A stretch of DNA of 64,000 nucleotides from Fasciolopsis buskii (Eukaryota > Platyhelminthes > Trematoda > Plagiorchiida > Fasciolidae), in assembly GCA_008360955.1 (NCBI GenBank), contig LUCM01004935.1:1-64000 (forward strand). Reading direction: 5' to 3'. Below the pieces are notes generated by a model that saw only the letters and a program-made list of their open reading frames with translations, ran no database searches and was not told the origin of the DNA. Positions 41,401-48,117 of the stretch are shown in pieces. The position numbers and the translations under genes are program-made. Position 1 is the stretch's first letter. Each line of letters starts with the position of its first letter.

Positions 41401-44400
41401 CATATTACCTACCTCGGATCATCTATCAGCCATTATCCGAATCGGATGGACTAAAGTTCACTGGTACCGTACATTATTCAGATAGAAAATCAAATGCGTT
41501 TTATCCTCATTCACTCACATGTTCGCCGTGGATTCCAGGTTGACCAAAGTCTCCAGGAGGACCCTGAAAATGGGAAAACGTGGTGATTAAATTACCAACA
41601 ATCTGATCTCTGGACGGAAATGATGGAAATTAGTTATTAAAGGGCACGCGGGAGGATTGTTCTTTTTCTATGCCCATCATCCTTTTGGTCTAGGCAAATC
41701 AACAGAAACATTTTTTGTCACAAATATTTCATCACGAGGACGTAGTGGTTCAGAAGAAGAAATAACGATCAGCTCCAGACATTTTGCTGGAAACTCAATA
41801 GGGATGATGACCCTGATATGACGCAAAGCGAGGAAGAAAAAGTAAGGCGCATTGCAGAAATCTATCGATTCATTAGGATTTTTAATGATACTCCAAAACT
41901 TCGGATTGTGGCGACATTTTTGATTTACCAGTTCCGGCAGAGGGTTTCAAGATGCGAAGGTCTTTAAGGAGTGGTTGCAAAACGGAAACAGTCTGGAATC
42001 ACATATGTTGAAGTAAGCAATAGGTAGACATCGTCCGTCAGGAATCAAGGACAGTTTGGCATTCTTTTCTCTAACCGGGGGCAACAGCGGACCCAGCGAA
42101 GCTAAGTCAGTCAGATTCCGACTATTAGTTTGCCTTAATGACAACATTTTGGTCCATCAGAATATAATTGTAACCTAACTGTTTAACCAATGGATGTCAT
42201 TCTAATGTGGTGAAGATCAGCAGACACCTAACGTAAACTCCATGTCCCAGATGGCTTGAAGTTAGAAAATTTCAACGTAGAACAATGACAACCAGCTGTA
42301 GCAGTTTGCTAAATTAAGTGAATTCGCGCCTGACACATTCTACCGGGTTCGAATGAGCGACAGATGTTTTAGTGGCAATTGTTTTGAGAGGTTTTTAGGG
42401 TATATCTGATTCTGATGTATTCAACTTCCCTTGCCTCGGTGTGTTTTTACTCTAGCCATGCTCGTCGATCCTAAACCGTTATCTCTGGACTTCTGATTGA
42501 GACGCTTCGAACAGGTAGAATGAAACTGTATCCCCCTGTCCTAAGTTTTATGCGGACGACGTAACTGTTTGGCTTATAGTTTCTATGGCTCTTGGTCTTG
42601 GGTCACTTATGGTAGTAATGACCGAATGTTGTCATATTTCGTCATAATTATTATCTGAGCACGGCATTCCGGAGTCTATTTTGAACCTTGTATTATTATA
42701 CCAAACCTATCGCTTGTCTTTCTATCACATGTAAGTGCACATATATCCAGATGTGATTTTCCCCAATTATTATTAGTCCTCAATCACCACCTGTGGTAAG
42801 CCCTGTTATTTCCAAGTCGATTCTCTCTTGTACTAATATGATCACATTTCTCCACGTCTTTGTTCAACAACTTTTAACGTCGTGGCAAATATATCGCTTG
42901 TTCATCTGTGCAAAACCTCACTATATCCGACAGATGGATTTGGATTTGCCATTATTGTATTTTACTTTCAATGTTCTTTCCCAAAATTTTCATTCTTCAG
43001 GACTGAAATGCAATCATTTCAAGCGTTTTCTGTGCTTCGTCATATTCCTCCCTTCCCTTACTCTCCAGCCAGTCTTAAATTCCCTAAGCACCGATTGATT
43101 TACCCAAATTCATCAAAGACCCACTTCTTTAGAGGCTTGGATCACCGGACTTAGGGGTATTCTTCCATTTCCAAAGGACAGCGATTAATGGTGCGCAAGC
43201 ACGAAGGTATGCCCACATATCAGTTGGTAGGAGTGCACTATATCCCTGCCCATTGAAACGCCATGAACAGTTTAATGTTAAACACCGGCATGATTGCGAA
43301 TAACGGAAAAAAACATCCAGTTCCCCTCCTTACATAGTTTCCCAGTGTACCCTGGGTAATACGCGATCATTCATTTCGCGTGCACGCTGACTTCATGGCC
43401 TGTTATGTGGTAGCAGTGACAGATCAGTTTCGGTGTTTAACCAAATCATCTATCTTCTTTCTTTTTGTAACTCGCTGGGAACTCTTCCCTGCTTTGACAC
43501 CACGGCGAATCCATCATTTACTGACTACCGAACATTGCGGTCAGCCTATGCCCCCATGAGGCATACCGTCGCAAATTACTTGACCCGTTTCTCACTGCCA
43601 CTCGTAGATTATCGAGTTCATGCCCTCCGGTTTGGGATCAGCGATCAGTTCTCTGTAAATGGGCGTGAATGTGATTTGGATAGAGTAATCTGGCGCAATG
43701 CTAATAGGGATCTTCTTCACTCTTTTCTTCGGTTCGACATCTTTGATCAACAACAGAAGAGACAATTAAATTTCGGCTGGAATGATGAAGTATCCAAATA
43801 TGGGAAAAATTTAAATATTAAGATGACGCAACTAATGAGTAATAGCTTTTCAACTTAGATGCCTATTCATCTGGCACTTCTCCTGGAAAGCAACCTTTAG
43901 TAGAAGCAAGAATATAACAGCTTACTTAAATACAACTTATATCTGACAGAGATAAGTGGAAAGAACTTTAGTCATCTAAGAATAGAAAACTTGCCGGGAA
44001 AATTCTATCATCCTTTCCAAACGAGACCTGCTCGCATTTTAGCCCTTAGTAAACAAGAATAAAATTTCAGTAGACCTGCAATTTATCTTCCAGCTAAAAT
44101 TTCTTACGCTAACCTGCGGACGGATGACCGGTGGTCAATGTGTGCGGAACTTACGCGATCACCAACAGGTCCATCTTGTCCATCAGCACCAGGGTCACCT
44201 TTTTGACCTTTCAAGCCTACTGGGCCGGGTTCGCCTGGGTATCCTTTCGGTCCTACAGGTCCAGGAAATCCCCGAGGTCCGGGATCACCCTGAAAAGGAG
44301 AAACAAACAACCGTAGCTATGGTGTCTGATAATCATTGTGAAAATTTTAAGGGAGGGTTATCTCCGGACTGCAGACTGTCAATGTACGAAACTAGACCAA

Positions 44401-46426
44401 CTGAGTCAGGATTCGGACCTATGGATCACGATCACACACATGTGGCCAAACAATGAGTGTACCAGTGTTGTTAAGCATGCACCTGTTATGGTTGGTTAAT
44501 TCATAAATGGTTCGCGAAAACTTAAATGCCCGTCACCGATGAATCCCTGTGAAAAACAGTTTTTCACTTCATAAAACTCTATCTGACAGAACATTTTATG
44601 GCGCTAAAACATTTGAAACTGTGAAATAAAATCCCCTACTTTTGTGACTTATTTACTAGGAAACAGCGTAATTATCACAAACATCCCACGTGTTCACTCG
44701 TCCAACCAACCATTTCACACACATATATCTGTATATATACAGTTCAATTCTAGCCGTTTCGTTCATTTCTGAGTCAAAAGATGCCCTTTCTACTTTCCAT
44801 AGATTATCTACTCGAAGTGAAGGAAAGTTAAATTGAAGCACTTTCTTACTTAGGCGGTGTCCTGACATAGTCGCGTAGGGTGCATAAACACCTACTGGCT
44901 CGCTCTTTTAACCAGACAGGCACAGGTCATTACAGTACCAGGTAGAAGCTCCAATGCCAATGAAATAGCAAATGTCAGCACGGGTAAAACAACAAGATTT
45001 TGATTAATGTCTGCTTTTATGTTTCCGCATTAGGCAGTCCAAATAAAAGCGATCCCGGCCGACTGTTTTGTTCCAGCTGGTAGTAGGCCAGACCAAAAAG
45101 CACGGATAATAAGCCAAGGAAAGTGGGTGTTAAAAAGAGTTTGTTTCGACAACTTTTTTCGTCTGGCAAAAATTCTACAGAGCTCTTGAAAATTCGGGAC
45201 GGTTATTAACTAAAGACAGAATGTTATTTGGATCGACTGGTCACTACGAGAAATTTGTTTTCGACTACTGACAACCTAGGTTAGCACAATGTGGCGTGGA
45301 GTCACTTCAGATGGCACACGGGGATTAAGGATTGGCTAAAAAATTAGTAGGAAAGATCGCAAGCCCTTTGCGAGCCGACTTCTAATATTTTAGAACAATA
45401 AACTTTGAAGAAATGAACCAACGGTTTTTGAGAGAGAAACGATGGATTAGAAGTCGGTATTTAAACGCGTCAGCTGTCCCAGTGTCAACAGTCAATCGAT
45501 AATGATACAATCTTTGGTGTGCTGTGGATCTCTAAAAATATACCCATCTTTCACGTGAAGACAAGAAAAAACAAGGTTCTGAAAGACTAGACTGAAATCT
45601 ACCTTAAATATCCTTTTGCTCACCAAAATCTATCTGTTTAGCTTGATTCTCTGGCTAACCCTGTCGACCTCAAGGCCAGTGGCTGAAGAAACATGTAGAG
45701 TTTTTAGGGGATAAACACTGTAGTTCTAATGCCGCGAAAAGAACATCCCCAAAATCCGATCATTTCTTATAAGCGAATCACTTTAACGAGTATTTGCAAG
45801 TACTAATATTGCATACGTATATGTGCGATGTGCACGTGGCTGTTCCGATCAACTGATAATGTTATAAAAGCAAGCCAGTTTTGGAAGTGTTTCTTTTCCA
45901 TCTTTTCCTTCTCAATCTACAGTGATCTTACTTGAACGGCAGTAGTAAAACAAACATGTTAGGTGTGAAAATCTGCTCAACCGGCTTCAATCACAACCGT
46001 CGGGGTCCATCTTCTTTTCACTCACACTTAAGCATTATACAATAAAATGGCCTTATTAACTCACCTTGGGACCCATCGGGCCGTAACAAGCACATGAGTT
46101 CTCGTCACATCTGTCGGAACAGTTGAAATCTCGTCGAAATTGCTGTTCAGCAGGATCCGTGATTTATGAAAACATGCAAAAGACAAGCAGAAGACATTAA
46201 AGTAAGGAAAAATTTAGTATAGTATTACATCTGCTTGGTATCAGCAATCTTTCTTTTTCCCTCTCTCTCTCTCTCTCTCACACACACACAGGCTCGCTCA
46301 TGTTGAAATCCCAGTTTACTTACCGCATGCACCGTAGGAATACTGAAAGTGGCTATACTGACCAATAGTGCAAACCTGTGCAAAAATAGGTCGAATTTAG
46401 AAATCGAAAACGTACGTGAGCCACAT
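11825..46426 (-). CDS. COL4A: type IV collagen alpha chain A (complete, 33 exons)
   Basis: Secreted basement-membrane collagen. Thirty-three exons sum to 5,307 nt (1,768 residues plus TAA), and all splice phases agree. The order is: signal peptide of about 21 residues (MWLTFALLV... ending PTVHA); 7S cysteine box ([15 protein letters not shown]); a Gly-X-Y helix with more than a dozen interruptions, several holding Cys; and an NC1 domain of about 230 residues with all 12 family cysteines. The 7S end signature [10 protein letters not shown] matches vertebrate GIPGCNGTKG. NC1 landmarks are [38 protein letters not shown] and SRCRVC. RGDS (exon 22) and RGDT (exon 24) are present. Length fits the family (about 1,670-1,780). 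The first half uses phase-0 introns with short exons, the second mainly phase-1 introns that split the Gly codon. The A/C-rich spacer to gene B is 1.4 kb. Assignment to alpha-1 or alpha-2 class is not clear: PLPMMP resembles alpha-2, but the chain is closest to its neighbour. Confidence 0.96.
12359..12651 (-). CDS. COL4A: COL4 A exon 32, NC1 first half
   Basis: 293 bp, phase 1 to 0. Contains [33 protein letters not shown] (Met codons at 12518-12523 at the sulfilimine Met-93 position), [10 protein letters not shown] and [16 protein letters not shown]. The Arg-x-Asp of the chloride-dependent assembly site is kept. Confidence 0.95.
13156..13890 (-). CDS. COL4A: COL4 A exon 31, end of helix and start of NC1
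   Basis: 735 bp, phase 1 to 1, identical in length to gene B 49851-50585. About 195 helix residues with [29 protein letters not shown] and GREPGMPG interruptions, then NC1 from [17 protein letters not shown] through [21 protein letters not shown] and MDLG. Confidence 0.95.
14231..14335 (-). CDS. COL4A: COL4 A exon 30
   Basis: 105 bp, phase 1 to 1, identical in length to gene B 50973-51077. Interruption GPPGRGRPG; donor GTACGT. Confidence 0.92.
15626..15928 (-). CDS. COL4A: COL4 A exon 29
   Basis: 303 bp, phase 1 to 1. Cys interruption [12 protein letters not shown], paralleled by [10 protein letters not shown] in gene B. In gene B the same stretch is split into 108- and 198-bp exons. Confidence 0.93.
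16290..16530 (-). CDS. COL4A: COL4 A exon 28
   Basis: 241 bp, phase 0 to 1, identical in length to gene B 54221-54461. Interruption GPSLVGRDG. Donor GTACGT is used rather than reading on to the in-frame stop about 90 bp later. Confidence 0.93.
17076..17108. repeat. (TA)n microsatellite
   Basis: About 16 perfect TA units inside a gene A intron. Confidence 0.95.
17563..17870 (-). CDS. COL4A: COL4 A exon 27
   Basis: 308 bp, phase 1 to 0, identical in length to gene B 55135-55442. Interruptions GLTSVGEKG and GLIADAIPG. Confidence 0.93.
18496..18639 (-). CDS. COL4A: COL4 A exon 26
   Basis: 144 bp, phase 1 to 1 (gene B counterpart 153 bp). Unbroken triplets from AKGEPGPSG. Donor GTAATT. Confidence 0.92.
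18768..18938 (-). CDS. COL4A: COL4 A exon 25
   Basis: 171 bp, phase 1 to 1. Cys-containing interruption [10 protein letters not shown]. Acceptor TTTCAAG, donor GTGAAC. Confidence 0.92.
19159..19293 (-). CDS. COL4A: COL4 A exon 24
   Basis: 135 bp, phase 1 to 1. [10 protein letters not shown] contains Arg-Gly-Asp-Thr. With exon 25 it equals the single gene B exon 57378-57677. Confidence 0.92.
19827..19967 (-). CDS. COL4A: COL4 A exon 23
   Basis: 141 bp, phase 1 to 1, same length as gene B 58858-58998. Interruption GLPGTGEKG. Confidence 0.92.
20371..20428. repeat. (TTAC)n tetranucleotide array
   Basis: About 14 TTAC/CTAC units inside a gene A intron. Flanking sequence from about 20,140 to 20,370 is rich in degenerate ACTC and ACTA tetramers, suggesting an older, larger array. 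Confidence 0.9.
21537..21760. repeat. perfect 111-bp inverted repeat with 2-bp spacer
   Basis: Left arm 21537-21647 and right arm 21650-21760 are exact reverse complements separated by AA. The centre reads ACAATCAA-AA-TTGATTGT; the outer ends are T6 and A6. Arms include CGTTTCGACTACCGTGGGTA. In the pre-mRNA of gene A this would form an uninterrupted duplex. Possibilities are a foldback transposon or two copies inserted head to head; an assembly foldback artefact must also be excluded. Confidence 0.95.
21945..22052 (-). CDS. COL4A: COL4 A exon 22, RGDS
   Basis: 108 bp, phase 1 to 1 (gene B counterpart 105 bp). [10 protein letters not shown] contains Arg-Gly-Asp-Ser, a possible integrin site; accessibility in the triple helix is not known. 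Confidence 0.92.
22190..23110 (-). mobile_element. RTE-type non-LTR retrotransposon fragment (C-terminal end)
   Basis: Minus-strand frames read [20 protein letters not shown] (about 22.8 kb) and [37 protein letters not shown] (about 22.5 kb). These are the C-terminal blocks downstream of the reverse transcriptase in RTE-like elements. Frameshifts separate the pieces, so the copy is dead. Nucleotide similarity to 62,240-63,640 shows the same family. It sits in a gene A intron in sense orientation. Confidence 0.75.
24924..25094 (-). CDS. COL4A: COL4 A exon 21
   Basis: 171 bp, same length and phase as gene B 61856-62026. The junction codon is GTG (Val), finishing the interruption; [10 protein letters not shown] follows. 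Confidence 0.92.
25482..25540. repeat. degenerate (GACA/GACT)n tetranucleotide repeat
   Basis: Runs of GACT and GACA tetramers inside a gene A intron. Confidence 0.75.
26294..26504 (-). CDS. COL4A: COL4 A exon 20
   Basis: 211 bp, phase 0 to 1. Interruptions GQPAEVLMG and, at the end, [14 protein letters not shown], with two N-glycosylation sequons (NCT, NMT). Confidence 0.93.
27013..27210 (-). CDS. COL4A: COL4 A exon 19
   Basis: 198 bp, phase 0 to 0. It reads through a GTGAGA...CAAG stretch (24 bp) that could be mistaken for a micro-intron; translated, it is the interruption [13 protein letters not shown]. Both versions keep the frame. Confidence 0.88.
27518..27696 (-). CDS. COL4A: COL4 A exon 18, Cys-x-x-Cys interruption
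   Basis: 179 bp, phase 1 to 0. [13 protein letters not shown] places a Cys-Asn-Pro-Cys pair in the helix. Confidence 0.92.
29394..29543 (-). CDS. COL4A: COL4 A exon 17
   Basis: 150 bp, phase 1 to 1. Interruption GTKGAGLPG. Donor GTATGT. Confidence 0.92.
31547..31687 (-). CDS. COL4A: COL4 A exon 16
   Basis: 141 bp, phase 1 to 1. Interruption [12 protein letters not shown]. Confidence 0.92.
32270..32480 (-). CDS. COL4A: COL4 A exon 15
   Basis: 211 bp. Starts in the interruption [10 protein letters not shown]; later [13 protein letters not shown] holds a Cys within an intact triplet. Ends in phase 1, the switch point from phase-0 to phase-1 introns. Confidence 0.92.
33991..34110 (-). CDS. COL4A: COL4 A exon 14
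   Basis: 120 bp, 40 residues, from [10 protein letters not shown] to GEPGEPG. It ends on a lone Gly, so the junction creates an interruption [12 protein letters not shown]. Donor GTACGT is chosen because the alternative GTGTAC meets a stop in the next exon. Confidence 0.9.
34380..34424 (-). CDS. COL4A: COL4 A exon 13
   Basis: 45 bp, five triplets [15 protein letters not shown]. Donor GTGAGT. Confidence 0.92.
34951..35013 (-). CDS. COL4A: COL4 A exon 12
   Basis: 63 bp, seven triplets from [10 protein letters not shown] to GREGAP. Acceptor TTCCTAG, donor GTAAGT. Confidence 0.92.
35147..35170. repeat. three tandem copies of TTGTCCTG
   Basis: Three perfect 8-bp copies inside a gene A intron. 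Confidence 0.85.
35368..35421 (-). CDS. COL4A: COL4 A exon 11
   Basis: 54 bp, the classic collagen exon size: six triplets [18 protein letters not shown]. Confidence 0.92.
37566..37751 (-). CDS. COL4A: COL4 A exon 10, two helix interruptions
   Basis: 186 bp, 62 residues. Interruptions are [13 protein letters not shown] and [18 protein letters not shown]. The second carries Cys within an Asn-Cys-Thr glycosylation sequon. Confidence 0.93.
38588..38650 (-). CDS. COL4A: COL4 A exon 9
   Basis: 63 bp, seven triplets from [10 protein letters not shown] to GLEGLR. Donor GTGAGT. Confidence 0.92.
38959..38994 (-). CDS. COL4A: COL4 A exon 8
   Basis: 36 bp, four triplets [12 protein letters not shown]. 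Shortest helix exon. Donor GTTAGT. Confidence 0.9.
39448..39505 (-). repeat. tRNA-like B-box element (SINE-like)
   Basis: On the minus strand a good B box (GGGTTCAAGTCCC, 39454-39466) follows a degenerate A box (TTTAACTAATTAGCC) about 30 bp upstream. Probably the head of a tRNA-derived repeat; not an intact tRNA. Confidence 0.3.
39636..39758 (-). CDS. COL4A: COL4 A exon 7
   Basis: 123 bp, 41 residues. The helix loses one residue near its end: [11 protein letters not shown]. Rich in Asp and Glu. Confidence 0.93.
39776..39799. repeat. (GT)n microsatellite
   Basis: About 12 GT units, 18 bp upstream of the acceptor side of exon 7 of gene A. Confidence 0.9.
40315..40377 (-). CDS. COL4A: COL4 A exon 6, end of 7S region
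   Basis: 63 bp, seven triplets ending GIPGCPGNK. The cysteine matches the conserved one in vertebrate GIPGCNGTKG. Confidence 0.93.
41519..41563 (-). CDS. COL4A: COL4 A exon 5
   Basis: 45 bp, five triplets: [15 protein letters not shown]. Phase 0 at both ends; donor GTGAGT. Confidence 0.92.
43433..43858 (+). other. 141-codon open frame, antisense within a gene A intron
   Basis: An open frame of unknown function with mixed composition, for example [20 protein letters not shown] and [20 protein letters not shown]. It matches no family I recognise. It may be a chance frame, part of a nested gene or an old repeat. Two shorter plus-strand frames lie just upstream (42793-43154). Confidence 0.2.
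44155..44289 (-). CDS. COL4A: COL4 A exon 4, 7S helix
   Basis: 135 bp, 15 unbroken triplets from [10 protein letters not shown] to GDR. Phase 0 at both ends. Confidence 0.93.
46065..46142 (-). CDS. COL4A: COL4 A exon 3, 7S cysteine box
   Basis: Mature N-terminus [12 protein letters not shown] then [14 protein letters not shown]. Four cysteines and the first Gly-X-Y triplets, equivalent to the vertebrate CGKCDCHG segment that cross-links four protomers. Confidence 0.9.
46261..46290. repeat. (CT)n(CA)n microsatellite
   Basis: Twenty or so bases of CT followed by CA repeats, inside the 181-bp second intron of gene A. Confidence 0.9.
46324..46375 (-). CDS. COL4A: COL4 A exon 2, signal peptide
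   Basis: Reads [17 protein letters not shown]: hydrophobic core and Val-His-Ala cleavage site. Donor GTAAGT. Confidence 0.85.
46416..46426 (-). CDS. COL4A: COL4 A exon 1, start codon
   Basis: Eleven coding bases, ATG TGG CTC AC, then donor GTACGT. A 40-bp intron (46376-46415) with a pyrimidine-rich end (CTATTTTTGCACAG) leads to exon 2, completing ACG (Thr). This start was chosen because it is the one that gives an in-frame Met and a full hydrophobic leader. Confidence 0.75.
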
Positions 46427-47850
46427 CCAGCAAGGGACTGCTGTCCGGCTGGGCACGGACTTCCGAGGTTTCATGGGGCGGACGGTAATAAAAATATTAA
46501 TAATTATCAATCTGTAATAAAAATGGAAATAACAATTGCTGTCAAACGGAACTTCAGCAGAAGAGTACAAATCAACCAAAATGTTTCACTTGCATGCATT
46601 GGTGCAAGGATGGCAAAGTCGTTGAAGATATTTGACTATTAATGCATCATTTTAACTACTCAACTGATTTCCGGCACGACCTTAGGTGGCCCGAATTCCG
46701 AGCTTCTTAGAATAGTTTGGGACAAAATTAACTTCCTGTATATGTGCTAGGTCAACGAACGTTACGCTGTTAACGGCAGCAGGAACCGGAACAACAAGCA
46801 TAACACACAAAACCACAAAACGAACTGGTGACAAGTTTAACAGAACTACAGCTGAATCGAGGATTTCAACTGGATAAACCTAGTGACAAAGCCATCGGAA
46901 TGAGCTTGACAAAGTGACTAGCAAGTATCTTAAAGAACCCGAAAACAATGATCCAACGCATAAGCAGTCATTCAGCTGAAAGAAAGCAAAACACTTTGAA
47001 TGTAGACATCAGTTTTATCTTATTTCATTGAACACGGAGAAGTACAAGTCAAATGTGTTTGTATTTGTGGGCGAGAGGTGATGGAGTGGAGTTGGGCCTC
47101 GTGGCCTGGGTTGAACTGGGAGCCCAAAGCTGGTAAAAGCAATTGGAAAATGGAGGCATTAGATATTTGAAAGTTATCAGACAGACTGATCGGAAAAGAT
47201 GCTATATCGCTTATTTGTTGATCTCATTTTGAATAGGCGCTTTTAGTATTCGGGAAATGGGGCAAAGGCAATGAATTCTTCGGAGTTGAAAGTGCGGTGG
47301 GGTCGTAACCGACCAGCATAATCGGAGCCATACAGTGCGGTGAGGAAGTGTGAAACGGACCACACACACACACACACAGATACACATACACACACATTCT
47401 CCTTGTGTAGGGAGGAGGGCAGAAATCTACGGATCATAATTGAATAAAAGCCTCAATTTTATCTGAACAATATGAGAGTTCAAAATATGGGACCATAGTT
47501 TTTCAGTATCAAGTGAATCAAAAAGCCAAAATGTAAAAGCTGAAAAAACAAAAAGACACCTAGAATACATCGGAAAGTGTGAATGGCGCTTTTTTCAATA
47601 ATTCGGGCGCCAAAACAGTCTTGTTTCATGGAGAGAAACTCCGACAACTGGTTTATGGACGTGGTCTCGGCGGGAAGAGGTGGGATGGGAGATTTTCTTT
47701 TGCAATCGACGAATGCTATCCGGTCGACAAATTAGGCATTGAACTTGGTCAAACAAAACCTCTGTTGTATATTACTAGTCAAAATGGAAGTGATTACGGT
47801 TCGACAATGCTGATGCTGCTTTGGTTGGTATGGCTGCCAGTCCAAACGAT
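46427..47850. other. spacer between collagen genes A and B
   Basis: 1,424 bp between the stop of gene B and the start of gene A, both on the minus strand. It must contain the gene B 3' untranslated region and poly(A) site and the gene A promoter. No coding frame is supported, and I see no minus-strand AATAAA just below 47,851. Confidence 0.7.
47360..47396. repeat. (CA)n microsatellite
   Basis: CA repeats with two TA interruptions, in the spacer between the collagen genes. Confidence 0.9.
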
Positions 47851-48117
47851 TCACGCAGGAACCTTCATACAAACGCGGCATTTGCTGACATTGTTTAGTA
47901 CAGGACCCTCGGCCGCTTTCATGGTGAATCCCTGTGGTTTTTCAAACTGTGTCCGACTGTGATCGAGTGCACGAAGATAGTAGACTTTGGCATCGGACCA
48001 GTAGTGACACATGCCCACATTGTTGTTACATTCAATCACGGGTGAGTAACGGAATTGTTCCATACAGCTACCAGGTGAAGACAATTGTTGACCTCCTCCA
48101 TGTTTTCCACTTGTATG
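47851..48117 (-). CDS. COL4A: COL4 B last exon, NC1 C-terminus
   Basis: 267 bp including [38 protein letters not shown], then [26 protein letters not shown] matches vertebrate TLKAGE, so the cross-linking Lys is kept (codon at 47917-47919). Confidence 0.95.
   Translation of the reverse strand, partial: HTSGKHGGGQQLSSPGSCMEQFRYSPVIECNNNVGMCHYWSDAKVYYLRALDHSRTQFEKPQGFTMKAAEGPVLNNVSKCRVCMKVPA

Noticed and set aside
46739..46797. Hydrophobic minus-strand frame (VLCVMLVVPVPAAV) considered as the collagen A signal peptide
   Set aside because: It has no suitable donor in phase with exon 2, while the start at 46424-46426 gives a complete leader.
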